A stretch of DNA of 64,000 nucleotides from Odontocerum albicorne (taxonomy: Eukaryota > Arthropoda > Insecta > Trichoptera > Odontoceridae): positions 7,356,251 to 7,420,250 of the forward strand of contig OX463838.1 of NCBI GenBank assembly GCA_949825065.1, given 5' to 3'. Under the pieces are notes generated by a model. That model had not been told where the DNA came from. It ran no database searches and saw only the letters and a program-made list of their open reading frames with translations. Below are positions 33,068 through 43,823 of the stretch, piece after piece. The position numbers and the translations under genes were made by a program. Within the stretch, counting starts at the first letter, position 1. Each line of letters opens with the position of its first letter.

Positions 33068-33262
33068 ACGTAACAATAATATTGAAAACTTTAATATTGA
33101 AAAAGCCAAGTAATTATATTGAAAACTTTAATATTGAAAAAGCCAAGCAATAATATTGAAAACTTTAATATTGAAAAAGCCAAGCAATAATATTGAAAAC
33201 TTTAATATTGAAAAAGCCAAGCAATAATATTGAAAACTTTAATATTGAAAAAGCCAAGCAAT
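33068..33262. repeat. Minisatellite, 37-bp unit, 5 copies
   Basis: GCCAAG recurs at 33105, 33142, 33179, 33216 and 33253, an exact 37-bp period. The unit contains ATTGAAAACTTTAATATTGA. Confidence 0.92.
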
Positions 33263-33264
33263 AA

Positions 33265-33930
33265 TGTTGAAAAAAAATCCTTTTTTTTTGCTAGATTGGT
33301 CCCTTCTATTTCCCCTATTTATTTATGTAAATGCATACTCATTTCTACAATTTAAAACAGTTTATATCAGCCATTTCACTAATTGTATTGCCTGTTCTGA
33401 AACATATTTGACTTAAGAACAGGTAATGAATGAACTTAGACTTACTTCCGATGAATTTAAATTTATTATCTCGATCAATCCAAAAATTCGAGCTACAGCC
33501 ACTGCAAAAATTTGACAACTCTCAGCAAAAAATATGTTGGCACGGTTTTATTGCAATACCTAAACACTGTGCATGTTTATATGAAACCCAGTCTGTCGGA
33601 ATGTTATACAAATATCAATGTGATTGTCCCTGAGCCACATTAAAACACCGTGCCCTACCATTAAATTTGAAATGTTATAAAAAAAAATCACTTTATTCCA
33701 TTGCCAAGTATCAGGGGTGTGACGTGCCAAAATTGAATGCCAAAAATAATATACTAACAATGAGATTAAAAATTTAAAAGAAGAGACCTACAAAAATTAT
33801 TAGATAAATTCAGTTTTTCCACTCTTCTTCTTCCTATTGTGTCAAAAACACTAAATAATTTTCACCTAGAATTCTTTTACCTAGATAGCACCGGGCATTA
33901 TTTTTTATTTAATTTAATAAAGTTATCTAT
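33265..33930. other. Unassigned stretch
   Basis: No family motif on either strand. Confidence 0.35.
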
Positions 33931-33934
33931 AACA

Positions 33935-34395
33935 CGTTTAAAGAACAATATCTGGAAAAACAAGCATATGAACATCCAAAGCAAATTGAGGATATGCAAG
34001 ACCTGTGTTCGCCTCACAATGACATACAGCAGAGTCCAGAGCCGACATTATCGGAACCAAAAATCTCCTTCGAACCAGCGAAATGAAGATACTCAGGAGT
34101 ATCGCTGACAAAACCCTTCGTGATAGAGTACGAAACACAGAAATCCGAAGGATGTGCGAAGTTGAAGATATTGTCAGATGGGGACAATAGAGAAGAAGGT
34201 TCTGGAACGAACATGTATCCAGAATGGCGGAACCAAGAGCCGTAAGAATGGCCAAGGATAGTATCCCCCAAGCAAGCAGACCTCCAGGATGACCTCCCAA
34301 AAGATGGAAAGACAGCTGGTAGTCGACGTCACAAGAAAAAAACAATGATGCAGAACCATAACCGGCCAACAGGCCTAAAATAGGATGAAGAAGAT
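33935..34395 (+). pseudogene. RTE-like LINE, second copy
   Basis: Same family as 1.8-2.4 kb, opposite strand. Frames shift but the pieces are clear: NNIWKNKHMNIQSKLRI, CKTCVRLTMTYS, SIADKTLRDRVRNTEIR, EVEDIVRWG, FWNEHVSRMAEPRAVRMA and the end GCCAACAGGCCTAAAATAGG. Stops after RWG and elsewhere. Confidence 0.8.
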
Positions 34396-34474
34396 ATATA
34401 AATACAAACATTTGTCAAAGGCTATACCTATATACAAATTTATGTCTTTACAATTAATCAAATTTATATATTAC

Positions 34475-35150
34475 ATATTTATTAATTCAACACTTTTATT
34501 GCAAATACAATTTGGCGTGCTTATTTCTAGATGGTAATCTCTTCCAACCAACCAGATTAAATTAAATGAAGCAAGTTACATGGTCGCAAAAAGCATTCAA
34601 AATACTATCCGTCTCCACGAAATCCATGAACATATACGTGAGCAACAAACCGTATGCTCACGTATACGAGTATGTTGAGACTGCAGTGGCGGCCGGTCTA
34701 TAGGTGCGTTGGTGCGCTGAACCGGAGAAATAATTCGCAATAATTAAATTATATATTCGCAAACATTACTTCCAAAATTGTTAAATATTTGTATAGATTA
34801 AATATATATAAGAATACTGACAAACAGTACGAGGATTTTTATTTAAGTGAAAATTAAAAAAAAAAAAAAATTTAAAATATTCCTTTCAAATTGACCGGCC
34901 AAGTTTGCCAATACTACCGGAGCGATCTCCAATACGCACCGGACGGAAACGCTAATTCATATAGGGCAGACAGAGCACAGTAAACCGTGAGACAGCGATA
35001 TTTCATATTCGCTCAGCGTCTCGAGGTGCGTTGTAGCTCAGCGCACCAGCGCACCTCAGGACGGGTTGCCGCTGGTTGAGAGGTGAAGAGGTTGTAGGAG
35101 AGGAAAGAAAAAATCAGGAATGAAACACTTTGTATTACTGACTAGAAACA
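34475..35150 (-). pseudogene. LINE-C 3' UTR, split by a hAT-type insertion
   Basis: The plus-strand words ACACTTTTATTGCAAATACA, CTCTTCCAACCAACCAGA, AGCAAGTTACATGGTCGC and CCACGAAATCCATGAACAT match the 47.5-48.1-kb LINE-C copy. After the hAT element the match continues with GGAGAGGAAAGAAAAAATC and AGGAATGAAACAC. Only 3' UTR, no coding sequence. Confidence 0.75.
34684..35074. mobile_element. Non-autonomous hAT-type element with 8-bp target duplication
   Basis: Left end CAGTGGCGGCCGG...GGTGCGTTGGTGCGCTGA; right end TCAGCGCACCAGCGCACC...GGGTTGCCGCTG. Flanking GTTGAGAC (34674-34681) and GTTGAGAG (35075-35082) agree at 7 of 8 positions, with two extra bases before the left end. An 8-bp duplication and CAG-starting GC-rich ends are typical of hAT. 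No transposase. Related half element at 15.9-16.15 kb. Confidence 0.8.
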
Positions 35151-35179
35151 CATTATATTACTGACTATATTATTACTAT

Positions 35180-35325
35180 GAACTAACTTTATTGTAATTT
35201 CCTACATGCAATTTTATTTTTAATAATCTTTATACTTAATTCTTCGTAAAAATTAACACCTACATACTTATTATAACTAGATAACAATTCTTACAACTAA
35301 TCGTTATAATACTAATTATTTCGCA
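35180..35325 (-). mobile_element. Jockey-A 3' UTR fragment
   Basis: Plus-strand words TATGAACTAACTTTATTGTA, TTAACACCTACATACTTATT and TAACTAGATAACAATTCTTA are the complement of the Jockey-A 3' UTR at 23.7-23.85 kb. No coding sequence and no clear A-rich end. Confidence 0.6.
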
Positions 35326-35329
35326 CGCA

Positions 35330-35760
35330 CGTATGTTAGGTGTTGACGAATGAAGTAATATTATGTATAATATATCGGGTCCTTAATCACTGCACCAAGT
35401 GTCACATACAATGCTCCTCATTGCAGATATCGAGAGTAAATCAATCGCGTAACGTTTACTATTTTGACATGTCCTAAATTCTGCAAATTCGTGTTCGAAG
35501 CATATTAAGGGATTTTCAGATCACCCAAGGCAGTTCAGAGCTATGTGGTAACGCATCTACAGGCAAAATCCACCCACTAGGCACGATGTTCCTCTTTACT
35601 CAATCATCCTAAGAACAGTAGTTGGTTGTTTCAGAAGCAACGCGGTATGAATGAAACTGTGCCTGGATTTAGATCTAGCAGTTTGGAACTCATGGTTATG
35701 CAAATTATCTGAATAGTTATACTCGTATATATAACATAATTTACTTATTGTACTTTGTGA
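35330..35760. other. Unassigned stretch of moderate complexity
   Basis: Not strongly AT-rich. I found no known motif. One ATACTCGTA word at 35719. Confidence 0.3.
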
Positions 35761-35764
35761 TTCG

Positions 35765-35930
35765 TCCACAAACTTCTTTTACACTACCATAGTATCAGCA
35801 TACATTAACTTGCACACATTCCTTTTCAAGATTTGCATGTCACCCATCGATCTCTGTAGTTCCTTAACACACGAATCTATTTAAATAATAAAGAACCAGG
35901 GCGACATGAAACACCCTTGCTTTCCTCTTT
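35765..35930 (-). pseudogene. LINE-B reverse-transcriptase core fragment
   Basis: Minus strand: KQGCFMSPWFFII, stop, IDSCVKELQRSMGDMQILKR, NVCKLMYADTMVV. QGC-MSPWLF is the RT substrate-pocket motif and YAD-MVV the catalytic YADD box, here missing one Asp. The 55.8-kb copy gives ECVMSL-LFNICIDSSVKELQRSMG in the same order. The left half of the motif passes directly into a 47-bp tandem array. Confidence 0.75.
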
Positions 35931-36690
35931 AATAATAAACAACCAGGGTGACATTAATCACCCTTGATTTCCTCTTTTATAATAAACAACTAGGGTGACG
36001 TGAAATACCTTTGATTTCCTCTTTTATAATAAACAACCAGAGTGACATGAAACATCCTTGATTTCCTCTTTTATAGTAAACAACCAGAGTGACATGAAAC
36101 ACCCTTGTTTTCTTATTTTATAATAAACAACCAGGGTGACGTGAAACACCCATGCTTTCCTCTTTTATAATAAACAACCAGGGTGACGTGAAACACCCTT
36201 GCTTTCCTCTTTAATAATAAACAACCAGGGTGACATTAATCACTCTTGATTTCCTCTTTAATAATAAACAACCAGGATGACATTAATCACCCTTGATTTC
36301 CTCTTTTTTAATAAACAACCAGGGTGACGTGAAACACCTTTGCTTTCCTCTTTTATAATAAACAACCAGGGTGAAATGAAACACCCTTGTTTTCTTCTTT
36401 TATAATAAACAACCAGGGTGACATGAAACACCCTTGCTTTCCTTTTTAATAATAAACAACCAGAGTAACATGAAACACCCTTGCTTTCCTCTTTAATAAT
36501 AAACAACCAGAGTGACATGAAACACCCTTGATTTCCTCTTTTATAATAAATAACCAGGGTGACATGAAACACCCTTGATTTCCTCTTTTATAATAAATAA
36601 CCAGGGTGACATAAAACACCCTTCCTTTCTTCTTTTATAATAAACAACCAGGGTGACACGAAACATCCTTGCTTTCCTCTTTTATAATAT
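35888..36690. repeat. Satellite D, 47-bp unit, about 17 copies
   Basis: The plus-strand unit runs TTATAATAAACAACCAGGGT, GACATGAAACACCCTTG, then CTTTCCTC. On the minus strand one frame of each unit reads RGNQGCFMSPWLFII, the LINE-B reverse-transcriptase motif, and the array starts exactly in a LINE-B fragment. 47 is not a multiple of 3, so the open frame across the array is accidental. Confidence 0.93.
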
Positions 36691-37880
36691 TAAACGACTC
36701 GCTTATAATGATGCAATACCACGCATTCATTTAACATATATTCAACACTTTATTCATTCAATATTTTCAATAGCTTTTTTCCTATTGTTCGGTCATAAGA
36801 TTTTTCAAAGAACACAATATAACCATTTATTTTTTTACCATACATTGTTTCACAAGTATAAATAATCAAAGAGAAAATCCGATCCACCCATCCTTTTTCA
36901 CTTAAAAAGGCTTCTGAGCATCCCACGTTTTCTTTTCAGGCCTTCTTCTCCCTCTTTTTATTAGAAATTTTCCAGAACAGTCTTAAATTAAGACTTCTTT
37001 ATGCCATCACAATGTACGGTTTTTATCCACCATTAAAAAAAGTAACAAGAGAAATACTCAAATTAGAATTTGAAGTGCGCGTGAATATAAATACAATTTG
37101 TCACAAAAATAAAAAACATTACATATGAATACATATACAAACAAATCAAAAAACAGTACACACATGCATATAGATCGTTCAGCTAGAAGAGTTATTTTGC
37201 AATACTGTAAGTAACAGTGCGTTTACAAAAACTTGTCACTTTATTTTTTTAAGAAGTGAAAAAGCAAAAAAATAATATTTTATATTCAAACATTGAAATG
37301 AACACGCACGTTTTGTAAATTAAAAATGCTGTCAACTTAAATTGTAATAATCATAAAAATAAAATGAAAATAAGTTTATTTCAAATATTAATTGTTTAGG
37401 CATGGCAGATTCTAGGAAACATTGAATAACAATAATGACATTTTTCAAGAGTAAAAATAAATATAAGTACAAATATTATAAAGTTAAAATGTTCGTCAGT
37501 TTTAATTAGATTGCACATAAAAATAAAATGAATGTAAGATTATTTAACATATTTGTATCATAATTATAATGCCAAATAATAAAGTTTTAAAATAATAGTG
37601 GGATGGAGTGATATTAAATTCTATGGAACTTTAAGTTATAACAAAGTACATTCTAAGCTTTTGAAAATTTTTGAATTATGCATTACATTAGACAAAAATC
37701 GCACTGCTAATTTGACATGGTAGTGTTTTTTTCTTATCACCGAGTATTTTAACAACAATACAAACGTGCGCTCTGCGCGAACCAATCGTGTGGCATTCTA
37801 AAACCAATACCACTACATAAGTTGTGTAATACAGAGAGTGTACTCACACTATTGCGAAATGATTCTTCTGGCTGAACGAT
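36691..37880. other. AT-rich stretch, no supported feature
   Basis: No gene or repeat recognised. Confidence 0.4.
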
Positions 37881-37884
37881 CTAT

Positions 37885-38160
37885 ACCTTATTGAGGTGCA
37901 TAACTGTGCGGTAACGCACTAGACTTCCGTGCAGAAGGTTGCCGGTTCGAATCCCGCACTGTGCTACTCCTCTCGAAAAACACAATTCTAGTGTTCGGAG
38001 GTATAAAGGTAGCTATGACGCCGGTCATATATAGTATATTCTTTGAAAACAAAACATGCCGGTGTGCTCCGGTCGTCTCACTTCGGTATGCTATCGAATA
38101 CAGTATAGCGTTGAGGTCGGTGAGTTTGCCACTGTGCAACGGTTCACTCACTTTAAAAAA
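37885..38160 (+). mobile_element. SINE-2, tRNA-derived head plus body
   Basis: GAGGTGCATAACTGTGCGGT starts a tRNA-like head with CACTAGACTTCCGTGCAGAA and a perfect B box GGTTCGAATCC. A related head lies at 52.3 kb on the minus strand. The following GC-richer part to about 38160 may be the SINE body. The 3' end is not defined. Confidence 0.6.
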
Positions 38161-38199
38161 ACTCCATGGCATAGCTTCGTTTTCCAATTGATTTGAATT

Positions 38200-38649
<450 letters not shown>

Positions 38650-38849
38650 NNNNNNNNNNNNNNNNNNNNNNNNNNNNNNNNNNNNNNNNNNNNNNNNNNN
38701 NNNNNNNNNNNNNNNNNNNNNNNNNNNNNNNNNNNNNNNNNNNNNNNNNNNNNNNNNNNNNNNNNNNNNNNNNNNNNNNNNNNNNNNNNNNNNNNNNNNN
38801 NNNNNNNNNNNNNNNNNNNNNNNNNNNNNNNNNNNNNNNNNNNNNNNNN
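38650..38849. other. Assembly gap, 200 N
   Basis: Exactly 200 N, probably a placeholder length. Features cannot be followed across it. Confidence 0.98.
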
Positions 38850-38989
38850 CTGGGTTTGACTTTAGGACGATCTTACTGCCAAAAACAAGACTACAATATT
38901 GCTCAAAATTATTATTTTAATCCTTATTTTCCTTACCATATATACTTGTCATTATTATCATTCTGCTTATATTTTTCGAAATATGTAAA

Positions 38990-39850
38990 GTGATAATAAT
39001 AATAATAAGAGCAATTTCTATAGCGTCGGGTGAACAATAAACCCTCCTCAAGAGTGCTCTGCCTCAGGATTCTTTAGCGTCGGGTGAACAGTAAACCCTC
39101 TTCAAGAATGCTCTACTTCAGGATTATTGAGCGTTGGGTGAATAGTAAACCCTCCTCGAGAGTGTTCTACCTCAGGATTATTGAGCGTTGGGTGAACAGT
39201 AAACCCTCCTCAAGAGTGCTCTGCCTCAGGATTATTTAACGTCGGGTGAACAGTAAACCCTTCTCAAGAGTGTTGTACCTCAGGATTATTGAGCGTCGGG
39301 TGAACAGTAAACCATCTTCAATAGTGTTCTACCTCAGGATTCAAGGTACTATCATTGAAAAGTTAAAAATGTTACAAAATAAACATAAAGTTGAGTAAAA
39401 GGATATGAAGGTAGTTGTTGCGATCTTTTGATTAGGCAATTCCTCGCATATGTATAAGCTAAAAAAAACGTGTTTGCTTTGAAAACCGCAGAAAACTTTA
39501 AAAAAAAAGACCTACTACAAAAAACCTTTTTAAATCTTCCGACATGTAACATATTTGGTTTTAAGTAAAATGTACTGTATGAGCCTAGTATTCATATATA
39601 ATTATAAATGTTGATATGACTTTCCAAAAAGGGTTATTCTCAAGTGATTCCTGAAGCTGCTACCATCACCTATATATCTAATACTTAGAGGCAGACCATT
39701 CCACCCCACAGGACCAGCATCATCAAAAGCGTCATAATACCACGCCCTAGTGAGTGGAAGAGAGAAAATGAGAACTAGTGAGAAAGAGAGCATCTTTAAA
39801 CTTTATTTACTGACAGAAAACGAAATATTCGATAAAAGCAGAATGAGCAG
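38990..39850 (-). pseudogene. LINE-D 3' end with internal tandem array
   Basis: Minus strand 39602-39793 encodes RAWYYDAFDDAGPVGWNGLP, LSIRYIGDGSSFRNHLRITL and FGKSYQHL, the usual C-terminal WN-LP--IR...F+--L+--LF pattern of LINE proteins. The 3' UTR includes AAAACCGCAGAAAAC near 39482, then the 57-bp array, then (AAT)n at about 38993-39010 as the 3' tail. Confidence 0.75.
39015..39345. repeat. Satellite G, about 57-bp unit, 6 copies
   Basis: Units read AGCGTCGGGTGAACAGTAAA, CCCTCCTCAAGAGTGCTCTA, CCTCAGGATTATT. A single unit of this kind is the normal 3' end of LINE-D at 29.67 and 50.18 kb; here it is amplified inside a LINE-D copy. Confidence 0.92.
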
Positions 39851-39934
39851 ATTCAAGTGTTATTAGATAAAAGGACAATTTCTAAAGAATTCTTAAGCCG
39901 ACTATTCTTGTATCAGACGTAATATGCGGCCGCG

Positions 39935-40030
39935 GGTCAGGACGGATGATTCAGGGAGACCGAGGCAAGGGAGAGAGATTGGATTATCCTTGCAAGACCA
40001 CGGCGCTCGTCTATCAATGACCAGGATTAC
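39935..40030 (+). pseudogene. Possible Tc1-type transposase fragment
   Basis: RTDDSGRPRQGREIGLSLQD and HGARLSMTRITAEI recall the SGRPR-TT-RED-R-I-L linker and second HTH of Tc1-type transposases. Only about 35 codons, no other element parts. Tentative. Confidence 0.35.
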
Positions 40031-40159
40031 TGCTGAGATCGTAATAAAAGTATTATTAAATATTAACAATAGTGGATGGTATAAAATTAAATATATACTC
40101 TCAACTAAATTTAAAAAATTTAAAAAAAATAATTTATCATTTTTTTTATTTTAAACATA

Positions 40160-40335
40160 TAGGCACTCTGTGGCCTAGTTAGATGGACGTCTGTCTTCCA
40201 ACCTGGGGTTTGTAATCCCGTTGGTACCCATTTTATTTTAAAATGTTCGTCTAGTTTACTCATAAGACACCTGTAACATATTTCTGATTAGTAAGAAAAT
40301 ATTGCAATATAATTATTAACAATAAGATGTCATCA
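40160..40335 (+). mobile_element. SINE-1, degenerate copy
   Basis: CTCTGTGGCCTAGTTAGATG (A box), GTTTGTAATCCCGTTGG (decayed B box), then the linker and a weak body TTTCTGATTAGTAAGAAAAT, ATTGCAATATAATTATTAAC. More diverged than the 24.7- and 32.3-kb copies. Confidence 0.6.
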
Positions 40336-40870
40336 TTAAGGCAAGTACTTAATTTTTTTTATTGTTATTAATTATTTAAGTTAAGAAGATTTCTCGCAAA
40401 ATAATAAAGAAACAAAACTCACATTCATATTTCTTTATTGTTCGGGTGCTATTTTGTAATCAAAGATAACTTAAGGCGGACTTTATTTCAATATGGCATT
40501 ACTGAAATAGAATGAATTTAAGAATCATGTTGAATGCCTCAAAGATTTCGCAGCATATAGTAGCTACACTTCAAAGAATATATATATATATATATATCCT
40601 CATTTTAGGGCCAGCCATTTAAAAGATTGATCAAGGTATATCGGTATGTTTACCCGATCCACCTTAACTAACATATATTGTCTTTTGAATCTTCAGTCTC
40701 TTGAGGCTCGTAGACGTACCTTTGGCTTATGTTTCTTAATAAAGTCCTGAATGATCTTAAAAACTTACCTTCGACTCGGGAATGTATTAATTTAAGTGTT
40801 TCAATACAAGTTATATCGGCTTCCATAACCGTGCCGAAAAAAGGTAACTGACTCGAATGTGGACATATTT
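40336..40870. other. AT-rich stretch, no supported feature
   Basis: A short (TA)n at 40581-40597; otherwise nothing recognised. Confidence 0.35.
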
Positions 40871-40872
40871 AC

Positions 40873-41005
40873 GGATAGTTCAATACTGTTAGAATTTACG
40901 GTAGTTCAACACAGTTAGAATTTACGAGTAGTTCAACACTTTTAGAATTAACGAGTAGTTCAACACTGTTAGAATTTACAAGTAGTTCAACACTGTTAGA
41001 ATTTA
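40873..41005. repeat. Minisatellite, about 27-bp unit, 5 copies
   Basis: Units read GTAGTTCAACACTGTTAGAA and TTTACGA with small variations. Confidence 0.85.
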
Positions 41006-41060
41006 GAAGGATGTTAGTTGATTTGATTGAGGAATGTGTGTTTTATTTTCTTCCATATTG

Positions 41061-41640
41061 GGTGTTAGTATAAATTGTGTTCGTTTTTTTCCAATTTAAA
41101 AAATGAGCACCAAAAGTAAAACAAAATGCTAAAGGTATACGAGTATGTCATTCGTAAGAAAATTTTCTGTTCTACAAGATATTGTGTTTGCTTTTACGTT
41201 ACATATATTATTTTATTTGATTACAAGCCTTCAAAATGGAATGTCAAGTAGACGAAAGTGAGCAATTTCGACACCTCCTTCTGTTCGCGTTCAATCGAGG
41301 GAATAAAATTGCCAAAGCTGCTCGCGATATTTGCGAAGTGTACGGTGAAGATGCTATGAATGAAACGACAGTTCGTCGATGGTTTTTGCGTTTCAACGTC
41401 GGTAACTTTCACCTGAAAGACATGGAGCGTTCCGGACGACCAGTGGACTGCGATGAGGACCGCTTAAACCATATTATTCATGAAGATCCCCTTCAACCAT
41501 TTTTCATCACCATTGTTTTTTCCCTCACCATTTTCAAACCATTTTTCATCACCAGTAACACATCGAGAGTATATTATTTACACCATAGGCAACATTATGT
41601 CGTATTAGTTTCGATAGATGACACTCAAAACGTTTAAAGT
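41061..41640 (+). pseudogene. mariner, 5' end and HTH, rearranged
   Basis: TTGGGTGTTAGTATAAATTG resembles the terminus TTAGGTGTTAACATAAGTTG of the 44.6-kb relative. The frame from 41236 encodes MECQVDESEQFRHLLLFAFN, RGNKIAKAARDICEVYGEDA, TTVRRWFLRFNVGNFHLKDM and ERSGRPVD, a mariner N-terminal HTH pair. After about 41490 it breaks: on the opposite strand 41521-41560 reads RCVTGDEKWF, the catalytic-domain motif, so an internal piece is inverted. CCATTTTTCATCACCA occurs twice there. Confidence 0.8.
41138..41146 (+). other. TA-CGAG-TA footprint-like insertion in a mariner 5' UTR
   Basis: This copy reads AAAGGTATACGAGTATGTCA then TTCG. The two relatives at 43.91 and 44.53 kb read GGTTATACGTCATTCG. 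The copy equals TA plus CGAGTA inserted, allowing one lost T and one CpG C-to-T change. Confidence 0.65.
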
Positions 41641-41884
41641 CAATAAAACCGAATCCTACACTTCATTTGTTATCACAAAATAGACACATACCACGAAAGA
41701 ACACTTTGACCATTATAATGGACGTCCGGTCTGAAGATGTTAATTTGTTAATAACTTTATAGTTAATTCAATATTAAAAGCTTGTTCTATCTGTTAGTAA
41801 AAAAATAGTCATCAATAAATGTTTAAAAACAGTTCGTGCTATCCACTTCCATTGGGCGCTTACGTACACTGCCGACATCAAATA

Positions 41885-42416
41885 ATATATAGGGTCATTG
41901 AAATTGACTGGGTTTTTTAATTTTTTTTTTTAATTCTTGAATAAACCCACAATTGGCTTAATTTTAAAAAACTTTTTATTGGCCATTGACGTAAATGTAT
42001 GACATTTACACACAAAAAACGAATATCCGCCAAATGTCCTCTTAAAGTTCTACAGATGACCACCCTTTAGTCAAAATTTTCGATGACATTTTGGCATAAT
42101 TGCGGTTCTAACACATCAATAACGCGAATAATTTCGTCCTTGAGCTCAGGAATTGATCGGGGTCATTATTATAGACCTGGCTTTTCACGTAACTCCAGAG
42201 AAAATAGTCCAACGGTGTCAGATCACATGATCTCGGTGGCCAATTAACATCACCGTTTCCGGAGATTACAATACATAAATCAATTTGAACACGTTATTGT
42301 ATTGTAAACGACTCCATTTTTATAAATGCCATACATTACACTTTTCAAATGTCACAAGATCCAGACAAATTCGCGACGCCATCTGTGTGTTATCCAAGAA
42401 TTGAAAAAACCGCTCT
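41885..42416 (-). pseudogene. Tc1/mariner-superfamily element with large internal deletion
   Basis: Minus strand: a start MESFTIQ, a few codons, then directly GDVNWPPRSCDLTPLDYFLW, SYVKSQVYNND, ELKDEIIRVIDVLEPQLCQN and VIENFD. PPRS-DLTPLDYFLW-Y-K is the C-terminal motif of a DDE transposase of this superfamily. The 5' start is fused to the C-terminus, so most of the protein is deleted. The 3' end AGGGTCATTGAAATTGACTG (plus strand, 41892) and the inner word GGTTTTTT-AATTCTTG on both sides suggest terminal repeats. Confidence 0.7.
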
Positions 42417-42429
42417 TGCTTGCTTGAAC

Positions 42430-42778
42430 GAGTTCTTTTTCTTTTACTAAATTTTTAAACGTGCGCATTTAACTGCGTCATCGATCATTTGTCAGTGATT
42501 TGAGGGAATACCTTTTCCACTGTTGTGTCATACGAGTATGTGTGGTTGTGTTATTTATATGTGTATACTTATATTAAGTATTTGTGTGATAATCTCATTT
42601 TATTTTTGGCTCGAAGAGCATTTGATTTCGATTCTGATTTCTCGCTTTCTTCTAAGTTTTATCTGAGCTTTCTTTGCTCCTTATCATTACCTTTGTAGAT
42701 TAGTTTACTTTGTAGACTATCGAAGTGAATAAGAGTAAGAGTAGCCACCCTGTACCACCACCCTGTACCACCCTGCTA
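42430..42778. other. Unassigned stretch
   Basis: A T-rich block and a short direct repeat CACCCTGTACCAC near 42745. One TACGAGTAT word at 42531. Confidence 0.35.
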
Positions 42779-42779
42779 G

Positions 42780-43080
42780 ACCTTTAAGGAGAATAATTAC
42801 ATATATTTATAAGATCAAGTGTAGGTGTAGAGTGTGGGGATGGGAAGGTATCGACTGCGGCCTGTATGATTGGAGCTTCCCCGCATTTGCATATGTATTG
42901 AAGACATATTCGGTGAGAAAACCGCAGAAAACTCACCGAGGGAAGTCGAGCTTCAGAGGACCTCTGGGCTCTACCGTTCTGTGATATTAACACAAAACCG
43001 CTCAATTGGAAAGACCCTTTATATATGGAAAGACGGCCCTGCAAATATTTACTTTTATTATTAAAATAATAGAATAACTT
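42780..43080 (-). mobile_element. LINE-D 3' UTR fragment
   Basis: GGTGAGAAAACCGCAGAAAA, CTCACCGAGGGAAG and the preceding block correspond to LINE-D at 61.68-61.85 kb (AGTAAGAAAACCGCAGAAAA, CTTATCAACGGAAGACGACC). No coding sequence and no tail preserved. Confidence 0.5.
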
Positions 43081-43382
43081 TGAATACGAAAGAGACGACA
43101 CTCTTATGTTTTACCAGGAAGAAGTTTCGTATTTCTCGGATATACTCGTGTGTTGTAAGGACTAATTACTTTGTTTATATAACACTGTTTACTTCATTCC
43201 AAACGTGCTGAATGAAACGTAATTATTAAGCGCTTGATTTTTTAAATCATGTACGCAATTTCCTTGAGCGGGTTTTTGGAATAAATTTAAAAATGGATCA
43301 ACGTTATTTGTATTTTTCTGTGATTTGTTCTTCCCCCCCCCCCCCTCAAAAAAGGTAACAAAAACCAAAAAATATATATGTA

Positions 43383-43629
43383 CAGTACCCGGTGGTGAGA
43401 AATACACATCGGGCTTAAGAAAGAAACTGTCGGCCATAATCGGCTAACTTCGGCTTTGTAGAGCGTCGCCTCTGTCATTCATACACGTGTTCCGTCGCGA
43501 TTTGTCAATCGTTGTTAAGCGTTCTAGGGTGTGGTCGCTCGGTGAGACGACGCTCTACAAAGTCGAAGTTAGCCGATTATGGCTGACAGTTTCTTTCTTA
43601 AACCCGATGTGAATTACTTACCGCTACTG
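43383..43629. mobile_element. Palindromic MITE, pogo-like ends
   Basis: Starts CAGTACCCGGTGGTGAG after TA. Long inverted arms include ATCGGGCTTAAGAAAG, CTGTCGGCCATAATCGGC and GGCTTTGTAGAGCGTCG. The right end reads CTTACCGCTACTG and lacks 3 bp compared with the 51.7-kb copy. The middle (CATACACGTGTTCCGTCGCG) is unique. An open frame starting in the right arm is not a gene. Confidence 0.85.
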
Positions 43630-43823
43630 ATATTTGGAGATGATGTCCGCTCTGAAAAGCCAATTTCGACTGATGACGACCAAAACACGACTTTAATCGA
43701 GAAACCACAGCGACCTATATCACGCGAGATTACTGAAAAATTAAAACCCACCATCTACAAGCCTTAGATGTAAATTTTACCTTTGATTTTGATATAAAAT
43801 GCTAAATTACTTTCCGGGTTACT

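Noticed and set aside
36258..36572. 104-codon minus-strand frame with repeated VTLVVYYK-like words
   Set aside because: By-product of the 47-bp satellite; the unit is not a multiple of 3, and the RT words appear in changing frames.
37893..37965. Functional tRNA gene
   Set aside because: B box is good, but the cloverleaf stems are not convincing and a diverged second copy exists, so a tRNA-derived SINE is the better reading.
40873..41005. ACGAGTAG in the 27-bp repeat as further footprint copies
   Set aside because: It is part of the repeat unit and sister units show substitution, not a 6-bp insertion.
43579..43767. 62-codon frame starting MADSFFLKPDV
   Set aside because: The start lies in the MITE inverted arm; the mirror arm gives the same peptide start. 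The rest has no recognised motif.
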